Below, piece after piece: positions 1 to 8,734 of a stretch of DNA of 38,845 bases. The DNA is from Baffinella frigidus (taxonomy: Eukaryota; Cryptophyceae; Cryptomonadales; Baffinellaceae). Positions within the stretch are counted from its first letter, which is position 1; every line of letters begins with the position of its first letter. The stretch is taken from NCBI GenBank assembly GCA_026770585.1, contig MU647249.1:66324-105168 (forward strand), written 5' to 3'. A model generated the notes under the pieces. That model had not been told where the DNA came from and did not search any database. It was given only the letters and a program-made list of their open reading frames with translations. The position numbers and the translations under genes are program-made.

Positions 1-143
1 GGATGTTGCAGGCTGGTTCCGGAGTGTGGGACCGCTAGATGAGATCAGAAGTTAACCACTGTGGATGTTGCAGGCTGGTTCCGGAGTCTGGGACTGCTAG
101 ACAAGATCAGAAGTTAACCACTGTGGATGTTGCAGGCTGGTTC
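1..143 (+). repeat. 62-bp tandem repeat of intron tail plus exon start
   Basis: Two near-identical 62-bp units begin at 1 and 63, and a third begins at 125 and runs into the exon at 136. Each unit carries the acceptor-like GTTGCAG followed by the first bases of that exon (GCTGGTTCC). In the first two units the exon frame reads LVPE and then meets a stop, so only the last copy can be a full exon. Confidence 0.8.
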
Positions 144-244
144 CCGAAGGGGGGGTCGGGCGGACGGCAGCGATGGTGTGCGGTCCGAAGGGCTTCACTG
201 ACGAGATGATCGCCATCCTCTCCACGGTCTGCCCCACACTCTAA
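136..244 (+). CDS. Last exon of an unidentified gene entering from the left
   Basis: After the acceptor GTTGCAG one base completes a split codon, then 35 codons lead to TAA at 242-244. The peptide begins LVPEGGVGRTAAMVCGP and continues KGFTDEMIAILSTVCPTL. The VCGPxGF pattern recalls the NAD-binding lobe of ferredoxin-reductase/cytochrome b5 reductase-type proteins, but the piece is too short to assign. The start of the gene lies outside the window. Three later segments repeat the last 20 codons and stop in the same frame at an identical distance, which supports this reading frame. Confidence 0.55.
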
Positions 245-302
245 ACCCTAGACCGTAGACCCTTGACCCTACACCCTACACCCTACACCCTAAAACCCAA
301 AT
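239..302 (+). repeat. Telomere-like C-rich tract
   Basis: Degenerate CCCTAAA/CCCTACA repeats start right after the stop codon of the first gene, C-rich on the sense strand. Confidence 0.8.
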
Positions 303-582
303 CCTCTACCTGGAACCCTCAACTGGTCATTGCGTGCCCCACACGAGAATGAAGGGGGGGCATTGCTTTCACGAGGCACGAATCCATTTCGCATGCCTGT
401 AATCACAATCGAAGAGGGTTTCTGGAGGGCACTCGAGAATGCTAGAGGGGCCCATTTAAAACCGAGATGTAGCCTTTGTGTAGTGACTTTCATTGCATTT
501 GGAGCCATTCTAGGCGAAATTAGCCTAGGCGCGAGGTTGGAACACTCTATCCTGGTACAAAGGTGTACACCCCCAGGTCAGT

Positions 583-646
583 GAAGGGCTTCACTGACGA
601 GATGATCTTCATCCTGTCCATGGTCTGTGCGTCCACCCGCCCCTAA
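583..646 (+). pseudogene. Second copy of the terminal exon end
   Basis: This segment repeats the end of the exon at 136-244 (KGFTDEMI core). Twenty codons are followed by TAA, exactly as in the parent exon, but the C-terminus reads MVCASTRP. The upstream half of the exon is missing. It could be a decayed duplicate or an alternative last exon. Confidence 0.6.
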
Positions 647-649
647 GGA

Positions 650-752
650 CACGACAACCCTAAATCCTACACCCTACACCCTTCACCCTACACCCTACAC
701 CCTGCACCCTACACCCTAAAACCCAAACCCTACACCCTAAATCCTCAACTGG
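650..752 (+). repeat. Telomere-like C-rich tract
   Basis: CCCTACA/CCCTAAA-type repeats directly after the second terminal exon copy, again C-rich on the plus strand. Confidence 0.8.
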
Positions 753-860
753 TCAGTGAGTCCTTCTTCTCTGCCTCGTTATTACTCTCATGTCTAAGGG
801 TGGACACCCTAATTCCGGCATTCCGTCGCGAGGCGGGTTGCTTCTTGCGCTCGTAGAGCT

Positions 861-1034
861 ATTCCGGTAGGACTTGTCGCGTTTTCGATTCCGAGACTTC
901 GAGACTTCGAAACTTCATTTGTACCATGAGATTTGAAACGGTGTGTTTTAAAACGTTTTACGCCCTTTGAAACCTTTTTGAAGTCTGAAATCTTGAAATC
1001 TCGAAGTCGAAAACGCGACAAGTCCTACCGGAAT
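861..1034. mobile_element. Hairpin element with perfect 28-bp terminal inverted repeats
   Basis: Arms at 861-888 (starting ATTCCGGTAGGACTTG) and 1007-1034 are perfect reverse complements around 118 bp of AT-richer sequence. The size and lack of coding capacity fit a MITE (miniature inverted-repeat transposable element). No second full copy is seen in the window. Confidence 0.7.
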
Positions 1035-1112
1035 GGCTCTAGAAGTTTGGATCCTTCTGTCCGAGGCTTGAGAGCCCTTCTCCTCTTTCTCTTTATTACT
1101 CTCATGCCTAAG

Positions 1113-1207
1113 GGTGGACACCCTAATTCCGGCATCTGCCTAATAGGGCGCGACGGTAGGCAATACAGCAGGGTGCGACGGAACGCCGGGCTCAGGTTGA
1201 TGCCGAA
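1113..1207. mobile_element. Family E hairpin element (CACCCTAATTCCGGCAT ends)
   Basis: The block runs from ACACCCTAATTCCGGCATC through TAGGCAATACAGCAGGGTGCGACGG to TTGATGCCGAATAAG. Related copies are at 9009-9115, 13788-13905, 18868-18965 and, degenerate, near 31306-31345 and 31494-31580. Confidence 0.65.
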
Positions 1208-1271
1208 TAAGCGCTTCACTCACGCGATGGTCCCCATCCTGTCCACGGTCCGTGCTTCCACCCGCCTCTAA
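1208..1271 (+). pseudogene. Third copy of the terminal exon end
   Basis: A more diverged copy of the same 20 codons plus TAA (KRFTHAMVPI, ending RASTRL). It directly follows a hairpin element whose right end lies near 1207. Frame and stop position are kept despite many substitutions. Confidence 0.55.
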
Positions 1272-1335
1272 GGACTAATTGTTTGATACCAACATGGCCA
1301 CGAGACATCCGCTCCGATGGGGGCTCGTCAAGAGT

Positions 1336-1377
1336 TTATCTCAGAAAACGAGTTCTAAAACTCGTTTTCTGAGATAA
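1336..1377. repeat. Perfect 19-bp inverted repeat
   Basis: Arms 1336-1354 and 1359-1377 (TTATCTCAGAAAACGAGTT and its complement) are separated by four bases. They would form a stable hairpin; this is possibly the core of a small element. Confidence 0.8.
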
Positions 1378-1452
1378 GAGTGGTGGCATCTTGGTGTGCA
1401 GTGTTGGGAACCTGTGTGCCTGTCCTGGTCTGCCCCGACGAGACCTACAGTG

Positions 1453-1574
1453 TACAGGGGTACCTCGCTCATAAGAAACCGCCCCCCCCCCTAGGACCAC
1501 CGTAGGGCCATAGGCATGGTCCTACCGTAGGGTGCTAGGGGGGGGCGGTTTCTTATGAGCGAGGTACCCCTGTA
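1453..1574. mobile_element. Family A MITE (CAGGGGTACCTCGCTCATAAGAAA)
   Basis: A 122-bp palindromic element bounded by TA. The left arm is TACAGGGGTACCTCGCTCAT and the right arm is its complement ending ACCCCTGTA. The centre carries the CCTAGGACC...CCTACGGTAGG-type core. The TA target and CAGGGG-type end resemble Tc1/mariner-pogo ends. It is noncoding, so any movement would need a transposase from elsewhere. Confidence 0.9.
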
Positions 1575-1583
1575 GAGCGTCCC

Positions 1584-1646
1584 ATGGGCTTCACTGACGA
1601 GATGATCTTCATCCTGTCAACGGTCCGTGCGTCCACCCGCCCCTGA
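1584..1646 (+). pseudogene. Fourth copy of the terminal exon end
   Basis: The copy reads MGFTDEMIFI and ends RASTRP with TGA at the same distance as the other three copies. It lies directly after a family A hairpin element (1453-1574). Confidence 0.6.
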
Positions 1647-1653
1647 GGGCAAG

Positions 1654-1866
1654 TAAACCCTACATCCTAAATCCTAAACCCTGAACCCTGAACCCTACAC
1701 CCTACACCCTACGCCCTAAGCCCTAAGCCCTAAGCCCTACACTTTAGACCCTAACCCCTGAACTCTAAACCCTAAACCCTAAACCCTAAACCCTAAACCC
1801 TAAACTCTAAACCCTCAACCCTCAACCCTCAACCCTAAACCCTGAACCCTGAACCCTCGACCCTAA
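1654..1866 (+). repeat. Telomere-like (CCCTAAA)n tract
   Basis: About 210 bp of CCCTAAA/CCCTGAA/CCCTAAG variants follow the fourth terminal exon copy. The degenerate mixture argues for an interstitial array rather than a chromosome end. Confidence 0.9.
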
Positions 1867-2035
1867 ACACGAAAACCAGCGCGTTCTTGATCTCTTCTTC
1901 TTTATTACTCTCAAACCTAGGACAGAATGATCCGAAAGTCTACATCGAGCTGATAGAAAACACTCGTGTAGTCGGATGGTGCCCAACATGGCCACCGTGT
2001 GTTCCCTTCCGAGAAGGCCTTGCATGAGTAGGGCC

Positions 2036-2178
2036 GAAACTGATGGATAGGATGAATTGGGCCTAAAGGTCCTCAACTGATGTGTATCTGATGGCCTAAA
2101 CTGATTGGTATCTGATGAATGAAGGGCTCAAACTGATGGACATCTGATGCATGAAGGGCCTAAACTGATGGGTGTCTG
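2036..2178. repeat. Degenerate minisatellite (AAACTGATGGRTATCTGATG)
   Basis: About five diverged units of roughly 30 bp, each with AACTGATNNNNATCTGATG followed by a GAAGGGCCT-like stretch. No gene is seen here. Confidence 0.7.
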
Positions 2179-2251
2179 ATCCCTGGCAGGAAGCGGGTAT
2201 TCCCAAGGAGATGGTGCACGCGGAACGATGGTGGTGAGCGTTGGAGAGCGG

Positions 2252-2373
2252 TACAGGGCAACCTCGCTCATAAGAAAGCAACCCCCCCCCCAGGACCACC
2301 ATAGGGCCCTGGGCATAGCCCTACTGTAGGGTCCTAGGGGGCGGCGTTTTTTTATCATCGAGGTTCCCCTGTA
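2252..2373. mobile_element. Family A MITE, decayed
   Basis: A 122-bp copy with mismatched ends (TACAGGGCAACCTCGCTCAT on the left, GAGGTTCCCCTGTA on the right), still bounded by TA. Confidence 0.85.
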
Positions 2374-2399
2374 CAGAGGTTATTGAATGTCCTGATGTG

Positions 2400-2658
2400 T
2401 ACACGGGTACCTCGCGCATAAGAAACCGCCACCCCCCTGGACCCTACAGGGGTACCTCGCTCACAAGAAAGCGCCTGCCCGTAGGACGCTACAGTAGGCC
2501 CATGCCTAGCTAGGGCCCTATGGGTGTCCTAGGGTGGGGGGGGGGCGCTTTCTCTTGAGCGAGGTACCCCTGTACGATAGGCCTATGCCAAGGGCCCTAT
2601 GGTGGCCCTACGGTGGTCCTGGGGAGGGGCGCTTTCTTATGAGCAAGTTACCCCTGTA
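2400..2658. mobile_element. Family A MITE interrupted by another family A MITE
   Basis: The left half (2400-2446) and right half (2573-2658) of one element flank a complete copy at 2445-2574. Joining the halves at a single TA restores the usual family A interior (GGACCCTA followed by CGATAGGCC). This is a self-nested insertion with TA duplication. Confidence 0.85.
2445..2574. mobile_element. Nested complete family A MITE
   Basis: A 130-bp copy with TACAGGGGTACCTCGCTCAC at the left and GCGAGGTACCCCTGTA at the right. It sits in the centre of an older copy. Confidence 0.9.
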
Positions 2659-2689
2659 CGTGTACACGGTGTTGTGTACAGCCTTGTAT

Positions 2690-2815
2690 GCCAGTACGCG
2701 CAGCGGCACCGTTCCTCGCCATTCTGGACGATCGCCGCGATCTAAACTGGCCCTGGAAGCTCTGACCAACCCCTCCACGCTCGTGCAGAAGCCCAGACAA
2801 AGGGGAAGGTCGGTT
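2690..2815 (+). other. Possible isolated coding fragment
   Basis: The plus-strand frame is open and low in repeats (SKLALEALTNPSTLVQK). No convincing splice partners were found, so this may be chance coding potential within intergenic sequence. Confidence 0.15.
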
Positions 2816-2908
2816 CATACTTTATTTTTTGGGGAACTCCCTCCAGGGCGATCAATCGCCCGTTGGTCACTTGAGGGATACGCCGTATGATACTTATGCC
2901 TGGTGTGA

Positions 2909-3012
2909 TAACCCTCAAGTGGCAGACGGGCGATTAATCGCCCTAACTCGCCCTAGGCAGGTCCTAGGGCCCTGCCGTAGGGCGTATGAACCTACTCGCC
3001 ACTTAAGGGATA
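2909..3012. mobile_element. Family B MITE (TCCCTCAAGTGGC)
   Basis: A 104-bp element starting TAACCCTCAAGTGGC and ending GCCACTTAAGGGATA, with the family B interior CTAGGCAGGTCCTAGGGCCC and GTAGGGCGTATGA. A right-half family A remnant follows and ends at 3106. Confidence 0.85.
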
Positions 3013-3019
3013 GCGCCCC

Positions 3020-3106
3020 CCTAGGACCTTACATCAGGCCGATGCCCAGGGCCGTACAGTGGTCCCTAGAAAGGGGACGGTTCCTGATGCGCGAGGTACC
3101 TCTGTA
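3020..3106. mobile_element. Family A MITE, right-half remnant
   Basis: Family A interior (CCTAGGACCTTACATCAGGCC) and right end (GCGAGGTACCTCTGTA) are present without the left arm. Confidence 0.7.
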
Positions 3107-3120
3107 GGGTTCACGGTCTG

Positions 3121-3230
3121 GGGATACAACCCCGTGTAAAGTCACTCCGGTCATCCTACACGGGGTTGTGTCCGAATACATACAAGCCCGTGTAAAGTCA
3201 CTCGGGTGATCCTACACGGGGTTGTATCCC
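3121..3230. repeat. Double hairpin GGGATACAACCCCGTGTA
   Basis: Two adjoining units each pair CAAxCCCGTGTAAAGTCACT with CCTACACGGGGTTGT. The outer arms 3121-3138 and 3213-3230 are perfect complements. It lies just past the stop codon of the minus-strand SDR gene, so it could fold in its 3' flank. Confidence 0.75.
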
Positions 3231-3249
3231 CAAAGACGGTGTGGGCGGA

Positions 3250-3501
3250 TCACGCGCGGACGGCCGGCGTCGGCATCACGGCCACGGAGTAGCTCGGGTA
3301 CCCGTACGTGCTGCCCGGGGCGGAGCTCCCGACGGAGTTCCCAGTAACGGTCATCCCGCTCGCGACGACGGTGCTGTGCGGGGGGGGCTGCTGCTGCTGC
3401 GTCTGGAACCCCTGCGCCTGGAACCCCTGCGGCATCGCCTGGGAGAGAGGGTTCGACCCTGCCTGGAGGCTCGGTGTCTGGCGCTGGAGGGGGGACGCCT
3501 G
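3250..3501 (-). CDS. SDR exon 16, Gln/Pro-rich tail and stop
   Basis: 83 codons and TGA at 3250-3252. The peptide is rich in Gln, Pro, Ser and Gly (FQAQGFQTQQQQPPP, VGSSAPGSTYGYPSYSV). Its acceptor CTCACCAG sits directly after about 200 bp of CT repeat in the sense direction. Phase agrees with exon 15, but the tail has no SDR homology by eye, so membership of the same gene is inferred. Confidence 0.65.
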   Translation of the reverse strand, partial: QASPLQRQTPSLQAGSNPLSQAMPQGFQAQGFQTQQQQPPPHSTVVASGMTVTGNSVGSSAPGSTYGYPSYSVAVMPTPAVRA

Positions 3502-6500
3502 CTGGTGAGGAGGGGGGATGAGAGAGAGAGAGAGAGGGAGAGGGAGAGGGAGAGGGAGAGGGAGAGGGAGATGCAGAGGGAGATGCAGAGGGAGAGGGAG
3601 AGGGAGAGGGAGAGCAAGAGAGGGAGAGAGAGATAGCGAGAGAGAGATAGCGAGAGAGAGATAGCAAGAGAGAGGGAAATGGAGAGAGAGAGAGGGAAAG
3701 AGAGAGGGAGAGAGAGACTCTCTCTCTCTGTCGAGGGTCCGCAGACAGCAGGGCCGAGGGGTACCTGGCTCATAAGACCCCCCACCTCCCTCCCAGGACC
3801 GTACAGTAGGCCAATGCCTAGGGCCCTACGGTGTTCCTAGGGGGGGGGGGGAGGTTCCTTATGAGCGAGGTACCCCTCTAAGCACACGGGAGGAACATGG
3901 CAGGGTCGTTGAGTGTTTAGTATTGAGTGTCTAGTGTCTAGTGTTTATTTTGTAGTGTTCAGTGTTTAGTCCCATTTTTTTGAGCGGCCGGATCCAAATA
4001 ACCTGTACAATCGGTCATCTCAAGCCTGAATTTGTTTTTCAGGCTCCAGGCGGTGGGGGGGGGGGGGGCCAGTTGGGGGGGGGGGGGGGGGGGGCACCGT
4101 CGGGGGGCGCCTGGGCTCGACGCCTGACGACAAAAAAAACATCTGAATTTTGTTTGTAAAGCAAAAAGACTTAAAATGGTAAGGGGCCCTTACAATTTTA
4201 AGTCTTTTTCAAAATTGTTTCCGGCCAGATAAAATTTTGGGCCTACGTGAAAATGTAAGGATATCCGGCCAGATATAATTTTTGAGATGACTGTTTTTCA
4301 GATTAGCACGCTCAAAAAACCCGGCTTTAGGGCTTCATGGGGCCATTTGGTACAAGAGTTCACAACGGGTTGCGAGTTGCGGGTATATGATTGAGGGTTT
4401 TACGATGTCGAAGCGCCCGATGGCGGCTTCGCTCTCCGTCCAGAGGAGCTCCTTCCCGGCAGGCGACTTGCAGATCGACTCCCACCCCGCAAGCTTCGCG
4501 CACCCGTTGATCTTCATCATCAGCACTGCCAGGGCCACGGCTGGTCATTTCTGGGAATTTCAGGACGCAACGGTTCGTTTCGTGGTACTAAATGGTACGT
4601 ACTGACCTGGCGACACGCAACTCCTCGTCCTTTCCACGTCCGATCCGAATAAAACAATTCCGGATCCGGGTACAATGTTTTAAAAAGACTTCTAACCTGA
4701 AATTCCGACTTATGACCTGGCGTAGGGGTGTCACCTTGAGGACTTTGGGATGTCCTTATGTTACAAAGGTGACGTCTGCACACCAGACGTGACCTACAGG
4801 ACTTTTGAAATTCTTTCGATCCTGCCATAGCCGCACACCTCACCGTTCCTTACATCGACTCGCCAGAACCGTCTACAGGGGTATCTCGCTCATAAGAAAC
4901 AGCGCACCCCCCTAGGACCCCAGGGATAGCCTACTGTAGGATCCTAGGGGGGGGCTGTTTCTTATGAGCGAGGTACCTCTGTAGGGGGGGGGGGGCACAG
5001 GTGTGTCAGGTGAGCTTTTCAACATATTGGATGCTTCCCGAAACTGGGCGGATGGCCGTTTTTCGATGACCGCTCGGGAAACTACGAGGCACACTGCTTC
5101 AACTATTTGAGGACCCCTATCCCCGTACAGTTTCTGATTTTTGGTTTCTGAACCTATCAGAAAGGAGTTCCTTCCTTTCAAATAATGGGCCCACACTGTC
5201 GGAAGGAAGAGGCCCACCTTTGGGAAAGGCTCCATTCCTAGCATCCTTTAGGTCCTTCAGGTTTTAAATGCTCCCAACATGGGCCTTACTTCCGGTACAA
5301 AATCTTTCCAATCATCGTTTGAAACCTCTTTTGGGATTTTTTCAAGGCTTTCATGACAAATTTTGTACCAAGGAGATATCCCCTGTGGGTCTCCCTGCGC
5401 TTGGGCTGGCTAAGGACCTCTACGTCAGAAGTTAGCGCCCTACTATGTTGGGACTTGACCAAACCTTAAGGACCTAAAGGGGTGGCGAGGCTCACTCATG
5501 CTTCCGTTCGCCGGCTCGTAGTGCTGGCCGGAGAGGGCCGAAGGGTTGACCTGTTTCGAGGGCTTAACTCAGAGAAGGTATTGTTTATTGATTTGCTTCC
5601 TGTCAATGCAAATTGCTACACAAATTCTTTACTGTTACAAGTATGATTCAATTGGGTAATAATTGTCATTAGCATGAAACGAATTCGTTGATGCACTCTT
5701 TAGGATAAAAGTGGCAGGTAAAGTGAGATTCCGGGCAAAGTTTCCAAGCGCCCACTGGCTCTCGCGCTAAATGAGATTCTCCGAGGGAAGAGATGCAGTG
5801 GATCCAAACAGCGGGCTACACAACGATATTCGGCCCAAATTGGGCCACCTTTCCGTGGCCGTATCCGTAGGAATCCCCCTATGTCCCTACGGGTTGTCTA
5901 CCGTAGGGTCCTAGGTCTTATCGCTTAAGGGTTATTCAAAATCCCTTCGAAGTCCGCTGTGTGGATGGATCAGTGTAGCCGGGTCTGTTGATTGTCAATA
6001 AAGAACCTCCCCCCCCCGAGGCCAGTACCATGCAGGCAAGGACGGGCACCCCACACGGTGGGCTTCACAGAGGGTTGTATGTTTTCGTGGTACTGTTGAT
6101 AATCTAGTTGAATCAACTTCTGCTGGATTCCAGGGGAATCCGGCTTCAAAGGCCACCGTGTGGGATGGAACCGTTCAGGAGGCTACGAAAATCAGCTTCC
6201 CAATATATCCGGGGGTAACGTGACTGTTTCCCGGTACACACCAAAGAAACAGATCCAATTCCGGTTGAAAAGAGTTCCATGTAGGCTTTCGGGTGGGTTC
6301 CATGCTCACGTTTCCGAGGCGGCCCCGTTTTTTAAGGCTCATAGACGTTTGTATCACTCAACTCAAGGCGTAAGGGCCTTCTTAGGACCTGTATCCCACT
6401 CGGGACACTACGAGGAACCGCAGCCCCGGATGTCTTGTGTAACGTGACCAACAAATGCTGACTTTTGGCGTGTTTCCTAAGAAACAATCCAATAAGTGAC

Positions 6501-8684
6501 TTTAGAATGTTCCTAGTAGTGTTCTGAGTGGGGGGAGAGAAATAAACAACAAGAAGAAGAAGACGGTACCATGCAGGTGAGGATGGGCACGGCGCCGTCC
6601 GCCGAGGATTGCATCATTTGCTTCTTCATGAAGTTCATCTGCCACCCAGATGAATCAACTTCAGGATTTGCGAGTCAAGTTGCACATTCTAAAGTTGACG
6701 CCAGGGCCCGCCTCACAAGGTCAGGTCAGAACACGACGTTCCGCACTTCTGGTACAACTGAGTGTTTCTAACGCAGTTGGGGTATTGACTTTGGCATGTT
6801 TCCAAGGTACATAATCACCGGAATCAACTTTAGGATTTACAATTTGCACGAAATTCGTTTGTCAGACGGCTGTGAGAAAGATCGACGCGTGCCCTGGCGT
6901 CGGTAGGGAATTTCATCTCGTCTCTCCATAGATTGTATTTCAGATTTGAGTGGGGCTTGGAGCCGTTCTGTACATTTAGAGTTTAAAAACTCTTTGATTT
7001 GTACCAGAAATCGTTAAGATGGACAGTTTCTGAGATGTCATCTATGACGGGGCCCGATGAAATTACAGATATGGGGTTAACGATGAGATACCCCCTGAGG
7101 GCCACCCTGCAGGTGGGGATGCTGTGTCTTATCTGGGGAAACCCATTTTTCCTTCAATTCCGGCAACGAAAATTACTACACAAATGCTTTAATATTACTA
7201 GTCAGAACGAATTGTGTAGTAATTTTCATTGCCAGAAAATGAAAGGAAATTAGGTTTCCCCGGATAATTGCCCCTCTCCTGCCCCGATCTGGCCCCTGAA
7301 CTGTCGGTTGGGCTCCCCACACAGCGGACTTCCAAGCGATTTCGTTTTTGTACGAAATCTCGACAAGTCAACCTTGGTGGCTCAGCCACCAAGAATCCAG
7401 GACCTGGAGAGAGGTCATGTGCACTCTCCGCGACCGGATTGAGAATAAAACGAGATGAAGTAGATTGTAAGTCCGATTTGTACCAGGCGCGTCCGGTTTG
7501 TACCAGGAATGTTCTCCATGCCCGGTAAATTCGTACGTGAAAGTGCAATGGTAAGGATTTTTCCTGACACGAACCGGACGTGCCCTACAATTTACTTTTA
7601 CCCGTAGTATTCTCGGTCCGGGCGCGGACACGTACCATCATGTTGCCTCCGAACTTGTCTGTGTGGCCGTGGTAGATCGGCGTGTACGCAAGCCCTGGCG
7701 CGGCCACCAGAGCCTTCACCTGAAAAGCGGATTCATTGATTACATGCACGCCCGCGCAGCACCCCCGGCGCCGACACCAGAGCCTTCACCGGACCACGCC
7801 AGGTCGTAAACGGGAATTTCAGGACGCACCGGTTCGTTTCGTGGTACTAAATGGTACGCACTGACCCGGTGACATGCGACGGTTCGTCCTTTGCTCGTCC
7901 TCCCTCTCCTAAAAATCATCCTTTCCATGACCGTGTGGTATCAAATTAACAACAAGACTCATAACTGAAATTCCAGTTTACGACCTGGCGTGGTTCCATG
8001 GAAAGCCAGATTGATTGGTTACACGCACACCCACGCAAGCGCCAGTGGGCGGGGTGAGGAAACATGATCATAGCGGACCACAACACCCTGAAGAGGGGAA
8101 GAACGAGCGAGTTTGGCACACACTCAAAAGCCAAGGTCGAAAATCGACCTGGGCTTTTCCGTAGGAACCCCCGATGTCCCTACGGCATTGAATTCGTAGG
8201 GCCTATGGAGTACGTTTAGATGGACTGTTCCCTTCTCGCTCGGCAGCGGAGGTCGAGTTTTGATCTCCCTGGGGAGATGCCAGAAGGGTTCATCCCTGCT
8301 TGGGAAGAGACCGAGGCTTCTAACTACGCGGGAGGACTAACCCCTTTAAAACGCCCCAACGTATCTTTGAAACTTGTACCACAGTCATCCGCTTTTGGAG
8401 AACAATAGAGGAACACACCGACTTCGACTTTAGATGGCTGCACCAAATAGGTGCAACCGCGAACCCGGGTAGAACGGTGCGCAAGGGAATTATGCATCAG
8501 GCGTCTCGTGTCTCGCTATTTTGGGAACCCGTAAACCCTAAAGGTGAAACAGAACCTTGGAGCCAGCGGCGCGCAGCTTGTCGTCGAGCGCAGATGTGAA
8601 GAGCATGTTCGCGAGCTTGCTCTGCCACCACACGCGCGCGTGTGAGAGAGTGAGCGAGCGAGCGAGCGAGCGAGAGCGAGAGCG

Positions 8685-8734
<50 letters not shown>

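Noticed and set aside
1453-1574. Family A palindromes as transcription terminators or structured RNA genes
   Set aside because: Many copies with TA flanks, nested insertion and empty sites identify them as mobile elements.
1654-1866. CCCTAAA array as a true chromosome end
   Set aside because: The array is short, degenerate and flanked by genes and elements on both sides, and similar arrays lie in introns throughout.
3212-3785. Ser/Leu- or Arg/Glu-repeat open frames over the GA/CT tract
   Set aside because: They are dipeptide translations of the microsatellite. Only the part at 3250-3501 on the minus strand has non-repeat coding character and a matching splice phase.
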